DNA from: an uncultured Pseudomonadota bacterium
GTDB lineage: Bacteria; Pseudomonadota; Gammaproteobacteria; Competibacterales; Competibacteraceae
NCBI GenBank assembly: GCA_903844665.1
Contig: CAIMUS010000310.1
Coordinates: forward strand, 1-61,829
DNA: 61,829 nucleotides
Direction of reading: 5' to 3'
Part shown: positions 42,570 through 48,790 of the stretch, piece by piece
Numbering within the stretch: position 1 is the stretch's first letter
How the letters are laid out: each line of letters opens with the position of its first letter
Notes under the pieces: generated by a model
The model's database searches: none
The model's input: only the letters and a program-made list of their open reading frames with translations
Told to the model about the DNA's origin: nothing
Position numbers and translations under genes: made by a program

Positions 42570-42803
42570 CTATTCTCCCTTCTTCCGCATTTTTTTCATT
42601 TCCTTCTTTTTCTCCGCCAGTTCAAACAGGCGGATGGCGTGCCGGACAAAATTTATACAGGTCAGATCGAACGGTTCCTCGCCGCGGCGCCTGATGAATT
42701 CCTTCATCTCGTACAGGAGCCGCTCCATCTCTCCGTTTATCTCCGTTTTTCTCCTTAGCAGGTGGGCTATTTCTATACCTACCCGTCTTGCCTTTTTACT
42801 CAT
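42570..42803 (-). CDS. Small basic helical protein
   Basis: 77 residues from ATG 42803 after hairpin copy 5. MSKKARRVGIEIAHLLRRKT, then CINFVRHAIRLFELAEKKKE. Charged coiled coil; family unknown. An upstream start would run through the hairpin and is rejected. Confidence 0.55.
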   Translation of the reverse strand: MSKKARRVGIEIAHLLRRKTEINGEMERLLYEMKEFIRRRGEEPFDLTCINFVRHAIRLFELAEKKKEMKKMRKKGE

Positions 42804-42823
42804 CGTGGCTTTCCTCAGTTGTT

Positions 42824-42841
42824 GCCCGGCTTTCGCCGGGC
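42824..42841 (-). repeat. Intergenic hairpin module, copy 5
   Basis: GCCCGGC-GAAA-GCCGGGC on the minus strand before the gene at 42803. Confidence 0.85.
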
Positions 42842-42974
42842 GGTGGGGGTGTGGTGTGTCTGGCAGTGGCATGGACTTAGTCGGCCGCCGGATTGCTACG
42901 TCAGCGATACCCGGCCCTGCGCGCCGCTGCCAGACAGCCGGCGCCTCGGGGATTTCTCGCGAACCATGCCTTTG

Positions 42975-43247
42975 TTATTCCTGAACTCGGGCGCAGCGGA
43001 AACTGAGGCCACTGTTGTGGTTATCGAGCTCCTCGGCGCGGCGGCGAACCTCGTCCGAGAGAATATCGGCGATAGCGTAGCGATCGCTCGCCAGACGGCG
43101 GAAGTCAGCCGCCTGCCGCCGGATATCCACGATGAACGCGTTCAGTTCCCGCACAGTGAGTCCCTCTCCTGCCGACAGGATTTTCGTCTTTTCAACCTCC
43201 TCTGGAATATTCCCGAGGAGAAGAATGACCGGGTCGGTGGCGCTCAT
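42975..43247 (-). CDS. Small helical protein ending in an FGE-type tail
   Basis: 90 residues, starting MSATDPVILLLGNIPEEVEK by ATGA overlap with the ATPase gene. The body is helical. The last residues, NSGLSFRCARVQE, match the end of the FGE-fold protein at 40838, and the DNA of the last 34 bases is the same but for two changes. The body has no FGE motif, so a variable-region-like tail was probably spliced onto it by recombination. Confidence 0.6.
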   Translation of the reverse strand: MSATDPVILLLGNIPEEVEKTKILSAGEGLTVRELNAFIVDIRRQAADFRRLASDRYAIADILSDEVRRRAEELDNHNSGLSFRCARVQE

Positions 43248-44287
43248 GCTGTCGGCTCTGCCTCCGTAGTCAACTGCTGGTCGGCCGCTTCCACGACGGC
43301 ACCAATGTCCGGGAGCAATTTGAGCCAAGCAGGAGGATCATTTATGATGGCGTTCAATTCGTCTGCGTTCATCAGCGGAATCTTCCGCATCAGTTTTGTC
43401 ACCGCGAATCCCGGCAACCGGGCCAACAAGTCCCGCTGTTGCGGCGCTGTCAAGTCCGGGAGGTGGTCTACACCCCAGTTTTTGGTGCACCAAGCCTTTA
43501 CACCATCACGATTTAGTCCCAGCTCCCCGATCCGCGCTTCCAGCGCTTTATGGGCGCTCGATCCGGCGCCAATAGTGGGTGCATGGGGGGGGGGAGTCTC
43601 TGTTACAACTCCCGATTCCAGCCAATCTCGCAGTTCTCTACCGTGCGCGATGGTGATCCGCTCCCCACGGCCATCCCATAACTGGGTACGATCTTTCGTG
43701 GATACCGCGTAATGCTCCTGGTTTACGTCCAGTACCAGCGTGAATTCGTACTCCATACCCTCGCGCTGAATTGGAGCCATACCGAGTTTCTGAACCGTTT
43801 TCTTGCCGCCGCTATCGCTCTGCTCATACGCCATTTTCGAGCGCATGGAACAAATAACATGACAGGGGGCCGTCAGGATGGCATCGACCAGTGCGTTATG
43901 AGCGGGGGTAACGTCCCGCCAAGCAGTGTAGGAGTTTTTCGTTCTCTGTGCGGCGGTGGCATCGGTGTGCATATCCAGCACGCCCCCCTCGCCAGCCCAC
44001 GCGTGAGTGAGGGAATCGATGATGAGGACATCGTATTCCTGCGCCGCTTCCTTTATGAGCGTCACGTACTTCTGCGGCTTGTACGGCGCAGTGATCTGCG
44101 CCACGTCATAGTCGCAGAGCGCGGAATATAGTTCGCCGCTGCCGCGCTCGGTGTCGATGAGCGCGATTTTACCGCCTAAGCCCTGGGCCAGTAACAGGGC
44201 CGAATAGGTTTTCCCGGCCCCGGCAGGGCCGCAAATGGCGGCGCGCAATTTCGCCTTTTTCCGTTCGGCTCTTCTAAATGTACTCAT
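43244..44287 (-). CDS. Sak4-like ATPase (RecA-fold recombinase)
   Basis: A 347-residue protein. Walker A GPAGAGKT (20-27), Walker B VLIIDS (Asp91), and TAWRDVTPAHNALVDAI follow the pattern of phage Sak4/AAA_24 proteins, a RecA-core family used in phage single-strand annealing. The C-terminal third (GAGSSAHKALEARIGELGL) is a small helical domain. No ssDNA-binding protein was recognised nearby. It is the main recombination gene of the early unit. Confidence 0.8.
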   Translation of the reverse strand: MSTFRRAERKKAKLRAAICGPAGAGKTYSALLLAQGLGGKIALIDTERGSGELYSALCDYDVAQITAPYKPQKYVTLIKEAAQEYDVLIIDSLTHAWAGEGGVLDMHTDATAAQRTKNSYTAWRDVTPAHNALVDAILTAPCHVICSMRSKMAYEQSDSGGKKTVQKLGMAPIQREGMEYEFTLVLDVNQEHYAVSTKDRTQLWDGRGERITIAHGRELRDWLESGVVTETPPPHAPTIGAGSSAHKALEARIGELGLNRDGVKAWCTKNWGVDHLPDLTAPQQRDLLARLPGFAVTKLMRKIPLMNADELNAIINDPPAWLKLLPDIGAVVEAADQQLTTEAEPTA

Positions 44288-44406
44288 TCCGCCTCCTCTA
44301 AAACCTCACCAGAGATTTTCAGGATTTCCTTTGGAGTGGAACCGTCTGGATAGGAGCCGGCATCAGGCAGATCGATGTCCAGAATGATTGTAAAGCGTGC
44401 TTTCAT
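44284..44406 (-). CDS. Very small acidic protein, 40 aa
   Basis: MKARFTIILDIDLPDAGSYP with a strong GAGGAGG before the ATG. Ends by ATGA overlap with the ATPase start, so the two are translated together. Predicted beta-alpha; function unknown. Confidence 0.6.
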   Translation of the reverse strand: MKARFTIILDIDLPDAGSYPDGSTPKEILKISGEVLEEAE

Positions 44407-44552
44407 TTTACCTCCTCGAAATAGGCATAGTTCGCCTCGGTTTCAACCGCCTCGGCGAGTAGATCGGGGTTGTTGTCGTCATCGTCAAGCCAGTCCCTGG
44501 CAGTGAACACGGGCTCGTCTTCCCGGTCATCGATGGGTGTGGTATCATTCAT
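44403..44552 (-). CDS. Very small acidic protein, 49 aa
   Basis: MNDTTPIDDREDEPVFTARD, strongly acidic (DDDDNN). Ends by ATGA overlap with the 40-aa gene. It could be a DNA mimic or a simple linker in the operon; nothing more can be said. Confidence 0.55.
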   Translation of the reverse strand: MNDTTPIDDREDEPVFTARDWLDDDDNNPDLLAEAVETEANYAYFEEVK

Positions 44553-44577
44553 GCGTGTGTCCTCAGAGTGGTTGGAA

Positions 44578-44613
44578 GGCCGGGGAGCGTTCGTAGCGCT
44601 TACCCGGCCTTTT
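44578..44613. other. Hairpin GGCCGGG ... CCCGGCC
   Basis: A stem of seven pairs between the gene at 44618 and the gene at 44552. T6 follows on the plus strand, so it would stop plus-strand (antisense) transcripts; on the minus strand it is only a leader hairpin. Confidence 0.5.
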
Positions 44614-44617
44614 TTCG

Positions 44618-44863
44618 TTACAGGTTGGCCCCTATTTGGGGGCCGATTTCATTGAAAGGAATTTCGCGGATTCCGAAGCGGGCAATCAGCACCGCCCCCT
44701 CTTCTCGAGAATAACTGTTGCACCATTTTTCTCCCCTAACAGCGGAGATGATTCGTCTGGCGGCGTTCTCAGACACCGCGGTAATCCAGGTTCCACATTT
44801 TGCGAGGCTGCCGTGCGCCTCGTCATGCTGACCGTAGCCGAATGTGATGAAGAACTCGTTCAC
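44618..44863 (-). CDS. 81-aa protein, tandem paralogue 1
   Basis: GTG start overlapping the stop of the upstream paralogue (GTGA). NEFFITFGYGQHDEAHGSL aligns with SEFIVTFGYGHDDERHGSL next door, and both end REIP--EI-PQ-G-NL. A compact alpha/beta protein of unknown function, made by tandem duplication. Confidence 0.65.
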   Translation of the reverse strand: MNEFFITFGYGQHDEAHGSLAKCGTWITAVSENAARRIISAVRGEKWCNSYSREEGAVLIARFGIREIPFNEIGPQIGANL

Positions 44864-45105
44864 AGGTTGTCTCCGACCTGTGGATCGATTTCCACGAGGG
44901 GAATTTCCCGCAGAGAAAATTCCGCGATCATTTCCTCGCCATCCTCCTTGGAGTAAATGTGGTGCCATTTCTGGCCACGAATCGCGACAATGGCGATTCG
45001 CGCATCAAGCGCGGATGGCGCCTCTACCCTTGTGACGCAATTACGCAGGCTTCCATGCCGTTCGTCGTCGTGGCCGTAGCCAAAGGTGACGATGAACTCG
45101 CTCAT
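44860..45105 (-). CDS. 81-aa protein, tandem paralogue 2
   Basis: Starts MSEFIVTFGYGHDDERHGSL with GGAGG five bases before the ATG. A clear relative of the gene that follows. Conserved features: FGYG, GSL--C, RG-KW, YS-E-G, REIP. The repeated gene suggests dosage or specialisation. Function unknown. Confidence 0.65.
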   Translation of the reverse strand: MSEFIVTFGYGHDDERHGSLRNCVTRVEAPSALDARIAIVAIRGQKWHHIYSKEDGEEMIAEFSLREIPLVEIDPQVGDNL

Positions 45106-45389
45106 AAAAGCCTCCATGCCACGTGGACCGTGGCGGCGATAATGATGGCTGCCGGGATCGAGCAGGCCCCGAGCAGTGTTAGGCGGCTGACCAGTTGCTG
45201 GGCCGGTAGGTCCAGCCACGATGGGCGGATGAGAATGACCGGCGGCAGAACAGGTACTGTCTCTACCATGACTGCTGGTGACGCCATGCTCGGCGGCGTG
45301 GTGGGGGCCTCATCCTCGATGGATTGGTGCGCCGCGCGCACTTCGACCACGCGGGGCTTGTACTTTGGCTGCGGGCGTTGTTCTTTCAC
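45102..45389 (-). CDS. Small membrane protein
   Basis: 95 residues from a GTG with AGGAG upstream. A Pro-rich basic N terminus, then VETVPVLPPVILI and a C-terminal membrane segment LTLLGACSIPAAIIIAATVH. It overlaps the next gene. Could be a small inner-membrane effector; no family recognised. Confidence 0.5.
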   Translation of the reverse strand: MKEQRPQPKYKPRVVEVRAAHQSIEDEAPTTPPSMASPAVMVETVPVLPPVILIRPSWLDLPAQQLVSRLTLLGACSIPAAIIIAATVHVAWRLL

Positions 45390-45398
45390 CTGATTCTC

Positions 45399-45554
45399 CT
45401 AAAATGAAAAGCCCGGCGCGGGGCCGGGCGGGTGGGGTGGGGTTAAACCTGGTGGCTGGCGAGGATCGCCGGGCCATTGTCCGGCCCGGCCGTCCGCGTC
45501 GTAGCCGATAGTGAATTGCCCGTCCGAAACCATGGGGTTTACGTGCATTTTCAT
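45399..45554 (-). CDS. Small Pro/Gly-rich protein
   Basis: 51 residues, MKMHVNPMVSDGQFTIGYDA and then Pro-rich. GAGGAAA precedes the ATG. The last codons lie in a GC-rich hairpin (GCCCGGC ... GCCGGGC, then TTTTC) that may end transcription just at the stop codon. Confidence 0.45.
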   Translation of the reverse strand: MKMHVNPMVSDGQFTIGYDADGRAGQWPGDPRQPPGLTPPHPPGPAPGFSF

Positions 45555-45576
45555 CGTCGTTTTCCTCGTGTTGTGG

Positions 45577-46221
45577 TTATTGTGTGGGGTCCACTTCTCC
45601 CCACGCAATTTCTGTGCCTGGCGGGGCAAAATCCTGGTTCAGATAGTATATCCATCCGACTTTTTTATCCTTCATACTGAAGGCAGGCGCGTTCGAGTTG
45701 GAGCCTTCGAAATTGTCCTGCCCGTACCCCCTGTACCAGGGGCTATCTATTCCCGTATTCAAAAATGCGTGAGGAGGGTCTTGGATCGACATGTCTCGCC
45801 CCATGGGGCCAGACACTTCCCACGGGGTTAGATCGGGGACACTGGTGACATATTCCAGCGCCCGTGACACGCCTTCGTATTTCTCCATGAATTCGGCCAA
45901 CCTGTTTCCATGCCGCCTGCCCTGAAAGAAGATGATCGCCGTTTTCTCGGCGATCATGGAAATCCGATGATCGTTCCCTGCACTGGAGAGCCATCGGTAT
46001 CCCCGTACAGGGAGGCCTTCTGCTGCAGGAAGAAACACATTCCGTGCTCCCCCGCAGAGTGCATTCGCATCTAGCGGGTCTAGACCCTCCCAATTCGGAG
46101 GGGGGGCGGTAGGATGGTTTGCGTAAAACCCCGCGTGTTCGTACCTCCATGCTCTAACTATACTTGTCAGGTCGCGGATTAAACACAATCCCCTTGCTTC
46201 TATTCTTAAGGTAATTCTCAT
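45577..46221 (-). CDS. Hypothetical protein, 214 aa
   Basis: Starts MRITLRIEARGLCLIRDLTS, chosen for the GAGGAAAGAGGT before it. It is rich in Trp, Tyr, Pro and Asp with no family I recognise. It is the largest unknown of the small-gene array. Nothing suggests a membrane location. Confidence 0.5.
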   Translation of the reverse strand: MRITLRIEARGLCLIRDLTSIVRAWRYEHAGFYANHPTAPPPNWEGLDPLDANALCGGARNVFLPAAEGLPVRGYRWLSSAGNDHRISMIAEKTAIIFFQGRRHGNRLAEFMEKYEGVSRALEYVTSVPDLTPWEVSGPMGRDMSIQDPPHAFLNTGIDSPWYRGYGQDNFEGSNSNAPAFSMKDKKVGWIYYLNQDFAPPGTEIAWGEVDPTQ

Positions 46222-46235
46222 ACCTCTTTCCTCAT

Positions 46236-46306
46236 GGTTGGGTTGGGGGTGAGGGAATCTCACCGCGGTGGCGCGCTCTGACCGCGCCAGCACTGGGGGA
46301 CTCAAT
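46236..46306 (-). repeat. Intergenic double-hairpin repeat, variant copy
   Basis: GGTGAG ... CTCACC hairpin followed by TGGCGCG-CTCTGAC-CGCGCCA. The loop is the same as in the other copies, the stem is entirely different. Ends in GGGGACTCAA, where the next gene's TGA lies. Confidence 0.8.
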
Positions 46307-46535
46307 CCAGTGGATCGTATAAGATACCAGGGGGGCCGCCCTCTGGTCCTGCCGCTTCCTCCATTTCGCTCTCCACATATTTCATGAATTCTTGCCAGTC
46401 GTCTGGCCCGATATTATCGATGGATACCGAATTTCCTTTTTTAATTATTACCGCTGTCGGTGATAATGAATTCCTTGCAGCAGTAGCGAATAAGGAAGCA
46501 TGCTCTTCGTCTCTGAATTTCTTTACGATGTTCAT
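46302..46535 (-). CDS. Hypothetical protein, 77 aa
   Basis: Starts MNIVKKFRDEEHASLFATAA. Contains SIDNIGPDDWQEFMKYVESE, an acidic helix. The stop TGA lies in the TTGAGTCCC motif at the edge of an intergenic repeat. Function unknown. Confidence 0.55.
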   Translation of the reverse strand: MNIVKKFRDEEHASLFATAARNSLSPTAVIIKKGNSVSIDNIGPDDWQEFMKYVESEMEEAAGPEGGPPGILYDPLD

Positions 46536-46555
46536 TAATTCACCCTGGTTTGGGG

Positions 46556-46625
46556 TTGGGTTGGGTTGGGGTGAGAATCTCACCGTTCGCCGGCTCTCTG
46601 ACAGCCGGCTGGCTGTGGGACTCAA
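46556..46625 (-). repeat. Intergenic double-hairpin repeat, copy
   Basis: GGTGAGA-A-TCTCACC and GCCGGCT-CTCTGAC-AGCCGGC. Over about 63 bases it is the same as 47213-47284. Confidence 0.85.
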
Positions 46626-46852
46626 TCTCGCTCTCGCTCCGCATGCCCGACGAGGCTCAAGCTCCAGGATCGGCGCGACACATGTAGCCGTAGCCGCACA
46701 TGCCGAATAGCATGTCGTAGTGACTCAGCGTGCCGCACAACATATCGAGTTCCGAGTAATCGAACTCCGAGTATATGTACGTTTCGTCCCATGGTATCGA
46801 ATGTATACGTCCATGCGCCCATGTCTGATGCAATTGTTTTCACGACTTTCAT
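46622..46852 (-). CDS. Small protein, possible frameshift or overlapping gene
   Basis: 76 residues from ATG 46852. The N terminus (MKVVKTIASDMGAWTYTFDT) is normal, but the C-terminal half is Arg/His-rich. In the next frame the same DNA reads YIYSEFDYSELDMLCGTL and HYDMLFGMCGYGYMCRADPG, which is far more protein-like. So there may be a programmed or accidental frameshift near residue 21. The stop in the first frame lies in the repeat motif, as for the neighbours. Confidence 0.4.
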   Translation of the reverse strand: MKVVKTIASDMGAWTYTFDTMGRNVHILGVRLLGTRYVVRHAESLRHAIRHVRLRLHVSRRSWSLSLVGHAERERD

Positions 46853-46920
46853 GTTTGCTCTCCGGGTATTGGGTTAAGTTAGTGGGCGCCGCCGACTTCC
46901 ATAGCAGCGCCGCTTGTAGG

Positions 46921-46970
46921 AATCTCACCGCTCGCCGGCTCTCTGACAGCCGGCTGGCTGTGGGACTCAA
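46921..46970 (-). repeat. Intergenic hairpin repeat, shortened copy
   Basis: Keeps GCCGGCT-CTCTGAC-AGCCGGC and GGGACTCAA but has lost the first arm of the GGTGAGA hairpin and the GGTTGGGTTGGG lead. Confidence 0.8.
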
Positions 46971-47197
46971 ATTTCGATGTTTGCCTGTCTGAGAATATCG
47001 TTTAGGCGTATATGCGCCCGATCGACTTCCAGTCCGGCTTTGTTGCAGAGTTTTTCCCACTCCCTGCAGTTGTCTTGTGGTGCACTCCCCCACTCTTTGC
47101 ATTCCTTCGATATTGTGAAGGAGGGTCCACTTTCATCGTCATCGAGCAGAACATTTACCAATTCACCATTATCTTTTGCTGTCAGTCTTGCGTACAT
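46967..47197 (-). CDS. Hypothetical protein, 76 aa
   Basis: MYARLTAKDNGELVNVLLDD, then NKAGLEVDRAHIRLNDILRQ. Acidic, alpha/beta. GAGGA lies before the ATG and the stop lies in the TTGAGTCCC motif. Function unknown. Confidence 0.55.
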   Translation of the reverse strand: MYARLTAKDNGELVNVLLDDDESGPSFTISKECKEWGSAPQDNCREWEKLCNKAGLEVDRAHIRLNDILRQANIEI

Positions 47198-47212
47198 TAT
47201 GGCGGTTCCTCG

Positions 47213-47284
47213 TGGTTGGGTTGGGTTGGGGTGAGAATCTCACCGTTCGCCGGCTCTCTGACAGCCGGCTGGCTGTGGAACTCA
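47213..47284 (-). repeat. Intergenic double-hairpin repeat, copy
   Basis: Full copy with GGTTGGGTTGGG lead, GGTGAGA and GCCGGCT hairpins. Ends GGAACTCAG, where the next gene stops. Confidence 0.85.
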
Positions 47285-47539
47285 GGCCCATGGGCGCTGT
47301 TCGCCCGTTTCCAGATCCGCGCCGAACTCGCCGTAATCATTTTCGCCTTCGTAGATCACTGCGCGTGCCCACCGGTCGCCGCCGCAGCGCTCCTCCTCGA
47401 GCCGCGCCCGGATCGCGGCCACCGTGTCCCTCCCGTCGTAATCTTCCACAGTCCCTGCGCCTTCGCCTTCGCCGCTGATGATCTGGATCGGAGCGTCGGG
47501 ATACATGTCGAGTAGTTGCTGCATTGTAGTGGTGCTCAT
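47282..47539 (-). CDS. First early protein, 85 aa, acidic
   Basis: Starts MSTTTMQQLLDMYPDAPIQI with GAGGA upstream; a longer frame from 47641 exists but its GGAGG is only two bases from the ATG and inside a hairpin. Contains EDYDGRDTVAAIRARLEEER and ends GADLETGEQRPWA. Strongly acidic. As the first gene after the early promoter it could be an immediate-early regulator or anti-host protein; this is inference from place only. Confidence 0.55.
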   Translation of the reverse strand: MSTTTMQQLLDMYPDAPIQIISGEGEGAGTVEDYDGRDTVAAIRARLEEERCGGDRWARAVIYEGENDYGEFGADLETGEQRPWA

Positions 47540-47579
47540 CGAGTTTTCCTCTGTTGGGTCGATAGGCTGCTGCGGGCAG

Positions 47580-47660
47580 CCTGGCCGCCTATGCACACTC
47601 TCGCGAATGTGCATAGGTGCATCCGTGCGAGCGATGGGCATTTCCTCCCATCGCCATAAC
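47580..47660 (-). promoter_or_regulatory. Early leader with two hairpins
   Basis: CCTATGCAC / GTGCATAGG (about 47589-47618) and GCGATGGG / CCCATCGC (about 47631-47654) form 9- and 8-bp stems in the leader between the early promoter and the first early gene. The second encloses GGAGG and an ATG. The rest of 47540-47934 holds the promoters and operators listed separately. Confidence 0.5.
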
Positions 47661-47808
47661 CCTGACTTTACCGGTTGCGTGCCCGGCTTCCGGGTTCTGT
47701 CAGGCCCCTCGTTCCCAGAGCATCAGCTTGTGGGGGGTATCCGTGTTCGCTCCGTTTTAAGCCCGTCATCCCTGTGTCCCTGCTCTACCGTGTTGTTACT
47801 ACGAGTAC

Positions 47809-47838
47809 AGTGTAGAGCATGTTGCTATACACCGTCAA
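47809..47838 (-). promoter_or_regulatory. Early promoter with operator
   Basis: Minus strand: TTGACG (47833-47838), 18 bases, TACACT (47809-47814). The spacer holds the 17-bp operator TAGAGCA-TGT-TGCTATA (47813-47829). A further half-site TGCTCTA lies at 47781-47787. Divergent from the repressor gene, as in lambdoid immunity regions. Confidence 0.65.
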
Positions 47839-47905
47839 GCGTTTTCGAGAAATATTTTTGGGCGCGGAGGGTAGGAAGGGTAGGAGAGAAAAAAAATGTA
47901 GACGC

Positions 47906-47928
47906 TGGAGCATACTGCTATATATAAT
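47906..47928 (+). promoter_or_regulatory. Repressor promoter with operator
   Basis: Operator TGGAGCA-TAC-TGCTATA (47906-47922) directly before TATAAT (47923-47928). The expected transcript start falls at or next to the ATG at 47935, so the mRNA would be leaderless, as for lambda cI from PRM. No good -35 is seen, fitting an activated or autoregulated promoter. Confidence 0.6.
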
Positions 47929-47934
47929 GAGTGC

Positions 47935-48129
47935 ATGAACATCATCGCAACCGCCCGACGTGCGAAGAATCTCACCCAAGTGGAGTTGGCTGAACGGGTT
48001 GGCACCGTGGCGCAATATATCTCCCAGATAGAGCGGGACATCCGGCAGCCCGGCATGAACTTGGCTCGGAAGTTAGCCAAGGCACTCAATCTGGGGCTGT
48101 ACGACATACGACCTGATTGGGCGGAGTGA
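47935..48129 (+). CDS. Cro/C1-type (XRE) repressor
   Basis: A 64-residue protein that is almost only the helix-turn-helix domain (ARRAKNLTQVELAERVGTVA, then YISQIERDIRQPG and LAKALNLGLYDI). It lacks a dimerisation or self-cleavage domain, so it is closer to Cro than to a LexA-like C1. Three 17-bp sites nearby and at 33.46 kb are its likely operators. The next gene follows after 10 bases. Confidence 0.8.
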   Translation: MNIIATARRAKNLTQVELAERVGTVAQYISQIERDIRQPGMNLARKLAKALNLGLYDIRPDWAE

Positions 48130-48139
48130 CATATATATA

Positions 48140-48655
48140 ATGAGTATCCAGCGCAGCGTTGTCCGCGCACTGCACTCCACCCACCTGGAGCATGATCCCG
48201 ACCAGGAAACGGCGATAGATCGGGTCATGGCCCTTGGCCACGCGGACCCGCTGGGTTCACTGCTGTGGCGTCTGAAGTGGTCGGACGATCTGAGTGTGCA
48301 GCCAGCCGTGCTGCATTTGCTGGTGCGGCGCACCCGGTCACATGAGTCGCTCTCGATGATCCAGCGTGTGTGTGCTCTCGCCCTGCATGAGTATCTCCAC
48401 GATCTCTGCCGGCCATGCGGCGGTCGCGGGATTGTGATCGCTGCGAACGGAGTGAAGAGTCGATGTAGTGCTTGTCGAGGAGAGGGCACTGAAACGCCGA
48501 GTCCGTCTCGCCGGGCGCAGAGGCTGAGAGTATCCGAAACTGAGTATCTGCGTGTGTACGATAGCCGGGTGGCCCGTGCTCGCGGGTGTATCGAGCGGGC
48601 GTCGAAGTCGGTATCGGCGCAAGTGCTGGACCTGCTTGGAAAAAATAAATGTTGA
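48140..48655 (+). CDS. Q-like late antiterminator
   Basis: A 171-residue basic protein with a zinc-binding pair CRPCGGRG (90-97) and CSACRGEG (109-116), the arrangement found in phage antitermination proteins of the Q type. The C-terminal helix (SETEYLRVYDSRVARARG) is conserved-looking. Its stop codon overlaps the promoter at 48652, and a terminator and then the late genes follow. This is the expected place of Q. It would bind near that promoter and let RNA polymerase read through. Confidence 0.7.
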   Translation: MSIQRSVVRALHSTHLEHDPDQETAIDRVMALGHADPLGSLLWRLKWSDDLSVQPAVLHLLVRRTRSHESLSMIQRVCALALHEYLHDLCRPCGGRGIVIAANGVKSRCSACRGEGTETPSPSRRAQRLRVSETEYLRVYDSRVARARGCIERASKSVSAQVLDLLGKNKC

Positions 48656-48677
48656 CAAGTTGATTTTCCTGTATAAT
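48652..48677 (+). promoter_or_regulatory. Late promoter (pR'-like)
   Basis: TTGACA (48652-48657) and TATAAT (48672-48677) with a short spacer of 14 bases. It overlaps the end of the Q-like gene and points to the late genes. The odd spacing suggests need of a helper protein. Confidence 0.6.
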
Positions 48678-48753
48678 GTTGTGCGAGTAGGGAAATAACC
48701 CCTAACACCATCCCTATCATCGCCGCCGAAAGTCGGCTCAGATGTATCCTATT

Positions 48754-48774
48754 GCCCGCAAAAGCGGGTTTTTG
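48754..48774 (+). terminator. Terminator between late promoter and late genes
   Basis: CCCGC-AAAA-GCGGG followed by TTTTTG, about 70 bases after the expected start. With the Q-like gene it reproduces the pR'-tR' order of lambda. Confidence 0.65.
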
Positions 48775-48790
48775 CGTTTATGAGTTTGTG

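Noticed and set aside
42975..43075. Functional template repeat of a DGR
   Set aside because: Only the last 34 bases match the variable gene. Upstream bases do not align as A-only differences (some changes are at G or T), and there is no reverse transcriptase beside it.
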